Assembly (NCBI GenBank): GCA_964460785.1
Contig: CAYWQB010000003.1
Coordinates: 124,001 to 188,000, forward strand
Direction: 5' to 3'
From: CAYWQB01 sp964460785
GTDB lineage: Bacteria; Chlamydiota; Chlamydiia; Chlamydiales; CAYWQB01
Length of the DNA stretch: 64,000 bases
In this document: one piece after another, positions 36,015-43,959 of the stretch
Layout of the letters: each line of letters starts with the position of its first letter
Numbering within the stretch: the stretch's first letter is position 1
Position numbers and translations under genes: made by a program
Notes under the pieces: generated by a model
Databases searched by the model: none
Told to the model about the DNA's origin: nothing
What the model saw: only the letters and a program-made list of their open reading frames with translations

Positions 36015-37442
36015 ATGTTAGCTATGCGCCTGAGGTCTTATCTTTTCCTTTTCGCTTTTGCTGGACTCTCATCTCTCTCTTATGCCCAAGATGGCAACTT
36101 TGATGAGATTGCAGCTTTAAATACACGCCCACGCCTTACAAAGGGCAACATGGCAAAAACCTATATTAAAGAAGGGAAAGCTTTACTTGAGCAGAAAAAG
36201 TATAAGCAAGCCCTTGAGAAATTCAATTCTGCTCTTGTAGAAGACCCTAGTAACTTTGAGTTAAACTATTTGATCGGCCAAGCTGCATACTATAGTGGAA
36301 ACTATACAGAAGCCGTCTATGCCTATCAGAGAGCACTTTCTTTAAACCCAAGCTTTGGACAAGCTCGCCTAGAGCTCGCTAGAGCACATCAAGCAAAAGG
36401 AGAGTGGGAAGACTCAAGGAAGGCTCTAGAACGAGCTCAAGCTGACCCCAATGTTCCTCAGGGGGTAAGAGAGCAAGCTGAAAGGCTTTTAGCTGAAATG
36501 GGAAAAGAGCGCCGCATGACTTTAGCAGGCTCGATTACCGTAGGACAGGCATGGGAAAGCAATGCCAATAAAGATCCCGGAGAAATTCCTCTGATTTCAG
36601 GCGGACTTCCCGTGACACTAAATGGAGTTGAGCAAACAAAGGAGCCGAGTAAAAAGTCCGATACTCCTCAAAGCTACTCACTCTATATCATCCATGGTTA
36701 CCCTCTAGAAAAAAGAGGCATGGTGTGGAGAAGTACATTAAGCTCAGGAGGAAGCTTTTACCATAAAGCCAAAAGTAACACCATCAACTCAGCTAAGGTC
36801 ACTACAGGCCTTGAGTATGCAGTCGGCCCCCACCTTTGGAACTTTAATGGAAGTTTAAGCACTCTCTACACTGCAAAAATTTTAAGCAGAGAGGGGTTTT
36901 CCGGAGCAATTCGTTATAACTATCAAATCCGAAGCGGATGGAGTGCTAGAGGCTCACTTTCTGCAGGGCGTAGAAACCACTCCGCTGCTGAGAATGAGTT
37001 TTTACATAAAAAGCGAGGAAGCTTTAGCTCGCTTTCTTTAGGGACGACTTACTTTATGAATGCTAAAAATGTTCTTTCTGGAGACCTTTCTTACTTAAAC
37101 GATTCCTCCCCTACAGCTGTAGAGCAAGAAGCCATCCCCCCAAGAGCGGATACCCGCTTCCGCAGATACGATGCTTCTGCAGCCCTTACACATATCTTAA
37201 ACTCTAAGTGGACAACGAATGGAAGGCTCTCTCTTTACCGAGCAACATATCGCAATGTCAATGAGCAGTATCAAAAAAAGAGAAAAGATACGAGCTGGTT
37301 GGTACGCGTGGGCCTTGTGCGCAAATGGAATCAATTTTTCTCAGGAGAAATCGCAGCTTCTCATAGAAAGCTGAACTCCAACATTGACCTCTATAGCTAT
37401 AACAACAATATTCTCGAAGTTCAGGTTACATCCGTCTTTTAA
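36015..37442 (+). CDS. TPR plus outer-membrane beta-barrel protein (Slam-like, DUF560-type layout)
   Basis: This 475-aa protein has a signal peptide (about residues 5-25, cleaved near SYAQ) and a periplasmic TPR block (about 45-165: 'KEGKALLEQKKYKQALEKFNSALVEDP', 'YLIGQAAYYSGNYTEAVYAYQRALSLNP', 'RLELARAHQAKGEWEDSRKALERA'). After it comes a C-terminal beta barrel of ~290 residues ending in Phe. This order is that of Slam proteins, which place lipoproteins on the cell surface through a barrel. The barrel here has paired amphipathic strands ending each with aromatic girdle residues. Cargo genes are not obvious next door. An unrelated TPR-porin is the alternative. ATG 36015 and 36024 are both possible starts. 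Confidence 0.72.
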   Translation: MLAMRLRSYLFLFAFAGLSSLSYAQDGNFDEIAALNTRPRLTKGNMAKTYIKEGKALLEQKKYKQALEKFNSALVEDPSNFELNYLIGQAAYYSGNYTEAVYAYQRALSLNPSFGQARLELARAHQAKGEWEDSRKALERAQADPNVPQGVREQAERLLAEMGKERRMTLAGSITVGQAWESNANKDPGEIPLISGGLPVTLNGVEQTKEPSKKSDTPQSYSLYIIHGYPLEKRGMVWRSTLSSGGSFYHKAKSNTINSAKVTTGLEYAVGPHLWNFNGSLSTLYTAKILSREGFSGAIRYNYQIRSGWSARGSLSAGRRNHSAAENEFLHKKRGSFSSLSLGTTYFMNAKNVLSGDLSYLNDSSPTAVEQEAIPPRADTRFRRYDASAALTHILNSKWTTNGRLSLYRATYRNVNEQYQKKRKDTSWLVRVGLVRKWNQFFSGEIAASHRKLNSNIDLYSYNNNILEVQVTSVF

Positions 37443-37510
37443 CGCTCTGTTAGTATTTGACTTATCACGTCCCATGTGCCTATCATGCACCCACATCTTC
37501 CAAAGGGTAA

Positions 37511-37720
37511 GTGATGATTGGTACGTGGGAAATTGTCGTTATTCTTTTTCTAGTTCTTCTGCTGTTTGGAGGCAAAAGGCTTCCAGAACTAGCTAAAAGC
37601 TTAGGAAAAGGCATTCATGAGTTTAAAAAAGCATCTCAAGGCATCGATGCAGAGATCCAGGGAAAAGCTCCCCCTTCTGCAAAATCTGATGAAAAAGATG
37701 AAGAGGCTGAGAAACCCTAA
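37511..37720 (+). CDS. tatA: Twin-arginine translocase subunit TatA
   Basis: This is a 69-aa protein with one N-terminal membrane segment (about residues 5-20), the conserved hinge 'FGGKRLPELAKSLGKGIHEFKKA' forming the amphipathic helix, and a charged tail, as in TatA/E. It forms the size-adjusting pore for folded proteins carrying an RR signal. tatC begins 4 bases after its stop. Start at 37511 or 37514 (two ATGs in register); AGGGTAAG stands just upstream. Confidence 0.93.
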   Translation: MMIGTWEIVVILFLVLLLFGGKRLPELAKSLGKGIHEFKKASQGIDAEIQGKAPPSAKSDEKDEEAEKP

Positions 37721-37723
37721 ACC

Positions 37724-38599
37724 ATGGATTTTTGGGACCATTTAGAAGAGCTTCGTTATGTTCTTCTCAAAAGCTTAGCTGTCATTGCCTGCTTTTTTAT
37801 TCTCTCCTTGGCTTGCTACCAGCCTCTATTAAAAGCTGTTGTTTTACCTCTGGAAAACAATACACCTGTACGATGGGTTACAATGACTGCATCTAACCAG
37901 GAGAGGCAAGAGCAAAGAATTACCCTTCCCCCCTATCACAAACTGAGCGATCAACCCCAAAGGACCAATGAGGCAAGCTATACGCTAAAGCCTGGAGAAT
38001 CACTGACCTGGCAAGAGCCACTACAAAGCTATTCCCTTGCCCTTTTAGGGCCTACGGAAGGGCTTACTGTGATGCTCAAAATTTCTTTGTGGACCTCTCT
38101 TCTAGTCAGCTCTCCCCTATGGCTCTTTTTTTTCGCGCGATTCATCTCTCCAGGGCTCAAAACAAAAGAGAAGCGCTGGCTACTCCCCTTCACCCTTTTC
38201 GCCATCGCTCTTTTAGCAGTGGGAGCTTCCTTTGCTTACTGGATTACAATTCCTCTAGCAAACCGCTTTTTACTAGGGCTGAATCAGTCGATGGCAAAAA
38301 ACATTTGGTCTCTAAGCCAATATGTTAACTACACTCTTCTTCTTTTAATTGGTAATGCACTTGCTTTTGAGTCGCTAGCTCTGTTTTTACTTGCCATTCA
38401 CAGAGGATGGGTTCACTCTACAACTCTCTGTCGATACCGTAAGCAAACAGTCATTGCCCTTTTCGTCCTTTCAGCTGTTTTAACTCCTCCAGATGTCATT
38501 ACACAAGTTCTCCTAGCAACCCCTCTTTGGGTCTTTTATGAACTAGGAATTCTTTATGCAAAAAGAAAAGAGCGTGCTCTTAAGAGGATTTCTGGTTGA
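37724..38599 (+). CDS. tatC: Twin-arginine translocase subunit TatC with enlarged first periplasmic loop
   Basis: This 291-aa protein has six membrane segments and reads the RR signal peptide. The N-terminal 'HLEELRYVLLKSLAV' is the signature cytoplasmic signal-binding helix, and 'SPTEG'-equivalent 'LGPTEGLTVMLKISLWTSLLVSSPLWLFFFARFISPGL' spans TM2. Loop P1 (about residues 32-115) is ~80 residues long, roughly twice that of E. coli TatC, with a Pro/Gln-rich part. The Rieske protein at 52.7 kb carries a TRR signal and is a probable substrate. The gene overlaps the convergent EamA gene by 20 bases. Confidence 0.88.
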   Translation: MDFWDHLEELRYVLLKSLAVIACFFILSLACYQPLLKAVVLPLENNTPVRWVTMTASNQERQEQRITLPPYHKLSDQPQRTNEASYTLKPGESLTWQEPLQSYSLALLGPTEGLTVMLKISLWTSLLVSSPLWLFFFARFISPGLKTKEKRWLLPFTLFAIALLAVGASFAYWITIPLANRFLLGLNQSMAKNIWSLSQYVNYTLLLLIGNALAFESLALFLLAIHRGWVHSTTLCRYRKQTVIALFVLSAVLTPPDVITQVLLATPLWVFYELGILYAKRKERALKRISG

Positions 38600-39491
38600 G
38601 ATAACCTAGTTTTAGATCCTCTGCATAGACCAAGGCAAGGCCTGCAGCCATTACAATGCCGGCTAAAAGGTGATACCAAACAAAAGGCTCTTGGAAGAGC
38701 AGCCAGCCCCAAAGAGCTGCAAATAGCGGTGAGCTCATTCCGGCTAGTGCAAGAAAGGTGACTGTATAGCGCTTAAGCAAATAGGAGTAGAGCCCATTAC
38801 AGACTAAATTCGAGATAATTGTCAGAGCAATCGTACTAAGAATAAATGGCTTTACATCATAAACAAGAGCCTGTTCTGAAACCAGTCCCTGCCAAAGCAA
38901 GTGCCCTCCACAAAAAATAGCCCCAAAAAACATCGTCCAAGCATTAGCTGCCAAGGGATGCATTCCTTGCTCATTCACTAAGCGGCGAATCAACACCCAT
39001 CCATACATAGCCAGAGCTGTAGCAGCCATGATGGCAAGTTCTCCGGCTCCAATCGAGATAGAAAAAATCGATAGAGAGCTCCCCTCCATAAATAAAGGTA
39101 AAGACCCCAAAAATCCGATAAGCAAGCCAGTTGCTTTTTTGATTGTTACCTTTTCCTTCAACTGAAAATAGGAAATCAATGCAGCAAACAAGGGAGCTAG
39201 GCTAAAGATAAGGGATGCTTTCGTAGAGGAAATTAGGGCGAGCCCCTTTAACTCAAAAAGGTTAGTCAAATAAAAGCCAGAAAGTCCCATTAAAATTGCA
39301 GGGAATAGACAGGCTTTCTTCAGAGGAAGAATTTTTGGCTTCCGCCAAGCCATCCAAGCAAAGAGAAGTGCTGTGGTTAGAAGAAGACGCAAGCCCACGA
39401 CTGCACAAGGAGCCCCAGTTAACAGGGAAAATTTTCCCAGGGGAAAGCTTAATGCCCACAATCCAAAAGTAAAAAAGACCAAACTAAACAT
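38580..39491 (-). CDS. EamA/DMT-family transporter
   Basis: This 303-aa protein has ten hydrophobic segments in two similar halves of ~150 residues, the pattern of the EamA drug/metabolite transporter family. 'GLWALSFPLGKFSLLTG' and the start of the second half 'ALAMYGWVLIRRLV' are the usual starts of the duplicated unit. Members in intracellular bacteria import host metabolites, including S-adenosylmethionine in Chlamydia, but the substrate here is undetermined. Confidence 0.78.
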   Translation of the reverse strand: MFSLVFFTFGLWALSFPLGKFSLLTGAPCAVVGLRLLLTTALLFAWMAWRKPKILPLKKACLFPAILMGLSGFYLTNLFELKGLALISSTKASLIFSLAPLFAALISYFQLKEKVTIKKATGLLIGFLGSLPLFMEGSSLSIFSISIGAGELAIMAATALAMYGWVLIRRLVNEQGMHPLAANAWTMFFGAIFCGGHLLWQGLVSEQALVYDVKPFILSTIALTIISNLVCNGLYSYLLKRYTVTFLALAGMSSPLFAALWGWLLFQEPFVWYHLLAGIVMAAGLALVYAEDLKLGYLNQKSS

Positions 39492-39547
39492 TTATTAGCA
39501 ACCTCAAAGAAAATAGGTTACTAAATACAAAGATAAAAAACCAGGAT

Positions 39548-39576
39548 AGTGTAATTTTATTTGTATATATTACACT
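39548..39576 (-). terminator. Possible terminator of the flgB-flgC-fliE operon
   Basis: AGTGTAAT (39548-39555) pairs with ATTACACT (39569-39576), and on the minus strand a run of six T's follows about 7 bases beyond the stem. It overlaps the fliE stop codon. The stem is A+T-rich and the T-run is displaced, so it may be only a weak terminator. Confidence 0.35.
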
Positions 39577-39929
39577 TGCATTCGCATTATTTCTTGATAA
39601 GCACCGACAAGCTTATTACGCACTTCCATCATCATTTCAAACGCAGCTTCAGCCTCATCCATTGCCATTGTCACTTGGTGCAAATCTTCAGCCTCACCCG
39701 CAACCATTCGCTGAATTTCAGCATCTGCTGCATGCTGTAAGTTATTGGTATCCTGAAGATAACTAGCTAAAACTTTTTTGAAGCTTTGAGCCCCCTCCAT
39801 CTCTTTTGCTTCCTGAAGAGCGGGAAAATATACCTGAAGATCAGCCGCAGAACGAGCCACCTTAGGCTGTTTACCAGCAGTCGAAGCAACGATCTTACTC
39901 ATTTCTTGGATCGGATCTTCGTTAATCAT
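39570..39929 (-). CDS. fliE: Flagellar hook-basal body protein FliE
   Basis: This 119-aa protein ends in 'AFEMMMEVRNKLVGAYQEIMRMQV', the conserved C-terminus of FliE, which links the MS ring to the proximal rod. The N-terminal ~55 residues are less conserved. The start overlaps the flgC stop (TAATG), and GGAGG is placed upstream. Third gene of a flgB-flgC-fliE operon, the same order as in many flagellated bacteria. Confidence 0.92.
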   Translation of the reverse strand: MINEDPIQEMSKIVASTAGKQPKVARSAADLQVYFPALQEAKEMEGAQSFKKVLASYLQDTNNLQHAADAEIQRMVAGEAEDLHQVTMAMDEAEAAFEMMMEVRNKLVGAYQEIMRMQV

Positions 39930-40411
39930 TATGCCCTCCTCAAGATGCTAAGAGCATCATCATTCATCCTTTGAGAGATTGCAACGACTGTCACATTAGC
40001 CTCATAAAAAGCTGATGCCATACGCATGTCGGCCATCTCTTGTGCAAGACTTACATTTGGATAATATACATATCCCGCATCCTTCGTGCCCGGCTTTCGG
40101 GCTGCAGGATGACTTGGATCGTACACCTTACGAATATCATCCTCTAGAGAAAGCATTTCCTCTATTTTGACCCCATCCTTGACGTCATTGTTGATCCTAT
40201 CTTCAGAAAATTTTTCTGACAAGACTTTGGCAAAGACTGGAACTTGCCTACCGTAAGGGACAAAGTTCCCTTCTTTTGTTTTTACCCCTGTATCTACCGT
40301 ATTGATATTAGCTATATTATTAGAAACCGCATCCATCCATGTGCGGCCAGCTTTTAAACCGGTACGAGCAATACGAGAATTTCGGAAGATATCATTAATT
40401 TGGTAACTCAT
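39929..40411 (-). CDS. flgC: Flagellar basal-body rod protein FlgC
   Basis: This 160-aa protein has the rod-protein N-terminus 'RIARTGLKAGRTWMDAVSNNIANINTVDTG', with the SxNxANxxT element of rod/hook proteins. The C-terminal heptad helix is 'VSLAQEMADMRMASAFYEANVTVVAISQRM', also typical. Length is usual (about 135-150 aa, slightly long here). It overlaps flgB and fliE by one base each. As a proximal rod component its partners would be FlgB, FlgF and FlgG, none of which besides FlgB is in the window. Confidence 0.92.
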   Translation of the reverse strand: MSYQINDIFRNSRIARTGLKAGRTWMDAVSNNIANINTVDTGVKTKEGNFVPYGRQVPVFAKVLSEKFSEDRINNDVKDGVKIEEMLSLEDDIRKVYDPSHPAARKPGTKDAGYVYYPNVSLAQEMADMRMASAFYEANVTVVAISQRMNDDALSILRRA

Positions 40412-40785
40412 TAGTTCCCTCCTCGAATTGCCCTTTTCACAAGGCCTGATTTTTTATTGTAAAGCTCTGTCATTACCTTGTAATAGGAAGAATTTTCCCG
40501 CATTTGCAGCATTTCTAGGTCAATATCTACATTGTTGCCGTTGTTGCGAACGGGTGTGACCTTTGGTCGATCAACATATCCTTGTGTATTCCGATATCCA
40601 GCCACAGACCCTTGCTCCATCGCATAGCGCAAAGAATCTTCAAACTTAAACGCACGTCGTTGATAGTTGGGAGTGTTGACGTTAGCAATATTTCCAGCAA
40701 TTACCTGATGACGATCCTGAAGGAGATCCATCATCTTACCCATCAAAGCAAAATTCTTATTCCCCAACTTTGACATAAAGAGCAT
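40411..40785 (-). CDS. flgB: Flagellar basal-body rod protein FlgB
   Basis: This 124-aa protein has 'HQVIAGNIANVNTPNYQRRAFKFEDSLR', the FlgB form of the rod-protein signature, and the C-terminal 'ENSSYYKVMTELYNKKSGLVKRAIRG'. I chose ATG 40785 because GGGAGG sits 5 bases before it; the longer frame to 40815 adds ten residues without a ribosome-binding site. First gene of the three-gene operon. Confidence 0.9.
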   Translation of the reverse strand: MLFMSKLGNKNFALMGKMMDLLQDRHQVIAGNIANVNTPNYQRRAFKFEDSLRYAMEQGSVAGYRNTQGYVDRPKVTPVRNNGNNVDIDLEMLQMRENSSYYKVMTELYNKKSGLVKRAIRGGN

Positions 40786-40839
40786 AGATACCTCCCACAG
40801 TTGCTCTGCAACCAAAGAAGATGCAATCTCTATGCCAAA

Positions 40840-41541
40840 CTATAGATTTTCCCAAAAAATTGGTGACTCACCATGTTTTTCCAGAAGCTGATTCGCCTTT
40901 GAGAAGTGCTGGCAGCCAAAAAACCCACTATGGGCAGAAAAGGGAGATGGATGGGGAGCTGTAAGAAAGTGCACTCCTTCAGGAGCTTCTCCAAGGACCT
41001 CCTCCACCTTATCACGAGCGCTGCGTCCCCATAATAGAAAAACACAGGGCTTTTGCCGGTTTGCGATCTCTCGAATGACTTGACTCGTAAAAACCTCCCA
41101 CCCCTGTCCATAATGAGACTTAGGGGAACCTTGGCGAACAGTCAAGGTTGCATTAAGAAGCAAGACGCCTTGTCGAGCCCAACCCGTTAAGTCTCCGGAA
41201 GTTGGCTCTTTCATCCCTAAATCATTTTTCAGTTCTAAAAAGATGTTCCTTAAAGAGGGAGGAATACGAATTCCAGGAGGAACACTAAAGCTCATTCCTT
41301 GAGCCTGGCCCGGCCCATGATAGGGATCCTGCCCAACAATGACAACTTTGACCTGGTCAAAAGGGGTCTCTCGAAAAGCCCTAAAAACGTCTTGTTTAGC
41401 GGGATAAATGGGCTGTGATCCAGCGCGCTCATGCTGCAAAAATGTGATTAACTTTTGCATATAAGGCTTTTCAAATTCAGAGGCTAAAATAGGACCCCAG
41501 CTAGAACCTAGAGTATTTGGATAAGAGGCTAAAAAAGTCAT
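40840..41541 (-). CDS. ung: Uracil-DNA glycosylase
   Basis: This 233-aa family 1 uracil-DNA glycosylase removes uracil from DNA. The catalytic water-activating loop 'VGQDPYHGPGQAQGMSFSVP' and the C-terminal 'TAPHPSPFSAHSGFFGCQHFSKAN' (catalytic His and DNA-insertion loop) are intact. I chose ATG 41541, preceded by AGGA at 8 bases; the frame extends to 41568. The start is on the opposite strand to, and 195 bases from, the small gene at 41737. Confidence 0.95.
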   Translation of the reverse strand: MTFLASYPNTLGSSWGPILASEFEKPYMQKLITFLQHERAGSQPIYPAKQDVFRAFRETPFDQVKVVIVGQDPYHGPGQAQGMSFSVPPGIRIPPSLRNIFLELKNDLGMKEPTSGDLTGWARQGVLLLNATLTVRQGSPKSHYGQGWEVFTSQVIREIANRQKPCVFLLWGRSARDKVEEVLGEAPEGVHFLTAPHPSPFSAHSGFFGCQHFSKANQLLEKHGESPIFWENL

Positions 41542-41736
41542 AACATATATCCTGCATAAACAGAGCATTTTATGACAATCTATCCAAGGTTATTTAAGGT
41601 GTTTCCTGTAGAACAAAACAAATAACTCCCTAGTTATTAAAAGGTTAAGACATCCAAATTCTTACAAAAGATAATCCACCTTGACCGATACAAAAAAAAT
41701 CGATAGGATAAACCTCTTTTTCTAGTAGGAAATGTT

Positions 41737-41991
41737 ATGCAAGATCTTTCTGAAAACAATGTAGTTCGATTCAAAAATATATCGAAAAAGAAAGATGGCA
41801 TCTTTGCCAACTTTCGAGTTAAGGGTCTTCATGGAGGCGTAAGCTTCTCAGCAAACATTTCTGTAGATATCTCTTCAGCTGAAGTTCATCCTGGGGATGC
41901 TTTAGAAACAATCATTGAAGAGTGTGCTCGTATTGGAGTCAAAGAATTCCGCAAGTCCGAACTTTCTTTTGAAGGACTGCAGCACAACTAA
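41737..41991 (+). CDS. Small hypothetical protein, 84 aa
   Basis: This short soluble acidic protein has no recognised domain. A possible beta-rich first half ('GIFANFRVKGLHGGVSFSANISVDIS') is followed by a helical C-terminus. AGGAA lies 7 bases before the ATG at 41737. Codon use is like its neighbours. It lies just before tRNA-Pro and the putative origin, which says nothing definite about its function. Confidence 0.6.
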   Translation: MQDLSENNVVRFKNISKKKDGIFANFRVKGLHGGVSFSANISVDISSAEVHPGDALETIIEECARIGVKEFRKSELSFEGLQHN

Positions 41992-42011
41992 ATCTATATC
42001 TCTATTCTTTT

Positions 42012-42086
42012 CTGGGTGTAGCGCAGCTTGGCCAGCGCACTTGCATGGGGTGCAAGGGGTCGGAGGTTCAAATCCTCTCACCCAGA
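42012..42086 (+). tRNA. tRNA-Pro (anticodon GGG)
   Basis: The cloverleaf folds fully. The acceptor stem is CTGGGTG / CACCCAG, with the C1-G72 pair normal for bacterial proline tRNA. The D arm is GCGC/GCGC, the anticodon stem is CTTGC/GCAAG with GGG at 42047-42049, and the T arm is GGAGG-TTCAAAT-CCTCT with one G-U. The discriminator is A and CCA is not encoded. Confidence 0.95.
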
Positions 42087-42144
42087 CTCTTTTTTTAGCC
42101 TCCCCCTTTTTCTTGCAATTTTGTTCATAATTAGAAGACAATCC

Positions 42145-42267
42145 TGTCGATAACTTTGTAGATAACTATTCGTGTTCATAAAACCACCCGGTTATCAACA
42201 GTTATCAACATTCTATCAACACTCTTTTTCGTGGGGTTTTCGAGATATTCATAACGAGTTATCAACA
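42145..42267. other. DnaA-box cluster: candidate replication origin (oriC)
   Basis: Six near-identical 9-mers fit TTATCnACA, one base from the E. coli DnaA box TTATCCACA. They are TTATCGACA (minus, 42145-42153), TTATCTACA (minus, 42157-42165), TTATCAACA (42192-42200, 42202-42210, 42259-42267) and CTATCAACA (42213-42221). Five of the six are preceded by G. A+T-rich stretches flank the cluster (about 42088-42135 and 42300-42330). In the + strand lines I counted by eye, C mostly exceeds G on the left and G exceeds C on the right, as at a bidirectional origin. The adjacent glmU-like/ispA genes are, from memory, close to the predicted origin in C. trachomatis. Confidence 0.68.
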
Positions 42268-42347
42268 AACCCACAACATAAGAGGAGAAGGAGAAACCTT
42301 TCTTTAAGAAGAGATTCTTTAGATAAGATTGTGGAAGACTACAAAAA

Positions 42348-43013
42348 GTGACAGGTATGAACAAGTTAAACACAGACTTTTTTTTTGACATTGAACTGAT
42401 CTCACATAAAAAGCTCTTTGAGGGTCATGAATATATCTGGGATGTTCTATCTACATTACCAAGTTATCTTCAATCTCTTCCCCTAGGGAAAATAGAGGGT
42501 GAAGTCTCCCCTCAAGCTCACCTTATGAACAAAAAGTCCATCTATATAGGGAAAGGTACCGTGGTTGAACCAGGGGCTTTCATTCAAGGTCCTTGTTACA
42601 TTGGTGAAAACTGTCAAATTCGCCATGGAGCCTACATTCGAGGTAATGTTCTTGTTGATAATGAAAGTGTCATAGGACATGCATCAGAGGTAAAGGGCTC
42701 TATTCTGCTTTTTAAGGCCCATGCAGCGCACTTTGCCTATGTAGGCGACTCAATCCTTGGCAACCATACAAATCTTGGCGCAGGCTTCAAATGTGCGAAT
42801 TTGCGTTTAGATGGCAAAGAGATCTTTGTACGTCAAGGTTCAGACTCTGTAGGTACAGGCCGCAGAAAGCTAGGGCTTATAGCTGGCGATAATAGCTCTT
42901 TAGGCTGTAATGGAGTATCCAATCCCGGAACTTTCCTTGGGCGGAATACTCTAAGCTATCCATGTACAAGCATGCATGGCTTTGTTGAAGCAAATCAAGT
43001 GATCAAGAAATAG
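42348..43013 (+). CDS. Left-handed beta-helix (hexapeptide) protein, GlmU C-terminal-like
   Basis: This 221-aa protein consists mainly of hexapeptide turns ('IGKGTVVEPGAFIQGPCYIGENCQIRHGAYIRGNVLVDNESVIGHA...'), like the acetyltransferase half of GlmU, but it lacks the N-terminal uridylyltransferase domain. The ~40 leading residues are not hexapeptide. An acyl/acetyltransferase or a structural trimer is likely. In C. trachomatis a gene called glmU stands next to ispA, as here. The start is GTG 42348 or ATG 42357; neither has a strong Shine-Dalgarno. Confidence 0.78.
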   Translation: MTGMNKLNTDFFFDIELISHKKLFEGHEYIWDVLSTLPSYLQSLPLGKIEGEVSPQAHLMNKKSIYIGKGTVVEPGAFIQGPCYIGENCQIRHGAYIRGNVLVDNESVIGHASEVKGSILLFKAHAAHFAYVGDSILGNHTNLGAGFKCANLRLDGKEIFVRQGSDSVGTGRRKLGLIAGDNSSLGCNGVSNPGTFLGRNTLSYPCTSMHGFVEANQVIKK

Positions 43014-43020
43014 GCTACGA

Positions 43021-43917
43021 ATGACCTCAGCAACGAACTTTTTACAAGCTCAAAAAACATTCCAGCACTTTCAAGCTGTTTTTGAAAAATTTCTTCATGA
43101 AGCTTATGACCGGTTTGCCTTTCAAAATGAAAACTTTCAGCAAGCCTGTCGCTATGCATTGGAAGCGGGAGGAAAAAGGTTTCGGCCGATTTTAGTGCTT
43201 TTGATTGCAGAAAGCTCTGGAGGGTTGTCTGCAAAAGAAGCTGCGCTTTGCGTGGAGTTTTTTCATACAGCTTCTTTGATTATCGATGACCTTCCTAGCA
43301 TGGATAATGATGAAACGCGCAGAGGGGCTCCGACCACTCATAGAGTTTATGGAGAGGGACCGGCAGTCTTGGCAACTTATGCTTTAATTTCAGAAGCATT
43401 TGATTGTCTTCGTCGCAACACAGAGTTTGCTAGGGAAAATAACCATCCCTATGCGAAAGACTATGACCTAGCTGCCATGAGTCTTGGGAATGTATGTAAA
43501 AATCTCGGAATTCTTGGTCTTACTGGTGGGCAATATCTAGACCTATACTCTAAAAGCCCTTCTGCTAAAGAAGTAGAAGAAGTTTTGCGCATGAAGACCG
43601 GGGCTCTATTTGAAACTTCGTTTTACCTTGGCTGGCTTTTTGGTGGAGGTGACCCTCGTTTGCTTCCAGAAATAGAAGCTCTAGCTAATCACTTTGGCAT
43701 GGCTTTTCAAATTGCAGATGATATTGATGATCTTAAAAGAGACCTTGAGCTTGGTCGAGAAATGAATTTAGCTGTTTGTCTGGGCAAAGAAAAAGCTAAG
43801 GCTGAGTTTGAAAAGCATCTGCAAAAAGCTCTGGCTTTACAGGAGAAGCTCCCTCTAAAAGGGCCTTACCTACAGCAGCTTTGTGATTACTTATACTACA
43901 AGGGAAATCAAGAATAA
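43021..43917 (+). CDS. ispA: Polyprenyl diphosphate synthase (IspA-type)
   Basis: This 298-aa all-helical prenyltransferase has the first Asp-rich motif in 'ASLIIDDLPSMDNDETRRG' (DDxxxxD) and the second in 'QIADDIDDLKRD'. The residues before the first motif ('FFHTA') and the long first motif fit the short-chain (farnesyl or geranylgeranyl) class, providing precursors for quinone and undecaprenyl-phosphate synthesis. It begins 8 bases after the hexapeptide gene, so the two are co-transcribed. Confidence 0.92.
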   Translation: MTSATNFLQAQKTFQHFQAVFEKFLHEAYDRFAFQNENFQQACRYALEAGGKRFRPILVLLIAESSGGLSAKEAALCVEFFHTASLIIDDLPSMDNDETRRGAPTTHRVYGEGPAVLATYALISEAFDCLRRNTEFARENNHPYAKDYDLAAMSLGNVCKNLGILGLTGGQYLDLYSKSPSAKEVEEVLRMKTGALFETSFYLGWLFGGGDPRLLPEIEALANHFGMAFQIADDIDDLKRDLELGREMNLAVCLGKEKAKAEFEKHLQKALALQEKLPLKGPYLQQLCDYLYYKGNQE

Positions 43918-43943
43918 AAAAGAGGGGCTTGAATAAGCCCCTC
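43914..43943 (-). terminator. recA terminator
   Basis: A perfect 9-bp stem GAGGGGCTT / AAGCCCCTC (43922-43930 and 43935-43943) with loop GAAT is followed on the minus strand by six T's (A-run 43916-43921). It starts 17 bases beyond the recA stop. On the + strand an A-run follows, so it serves recA only. Confidence 0.88.
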
Positions 43944-43959
43944 AAAAAAAAGCTATCGC

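Noticed and set aside
41902..42141. Frames running through tRNA-Pro on both strands
   Set aside because: They cover a tRNA gene and the small gene's end; neither has support as protein.
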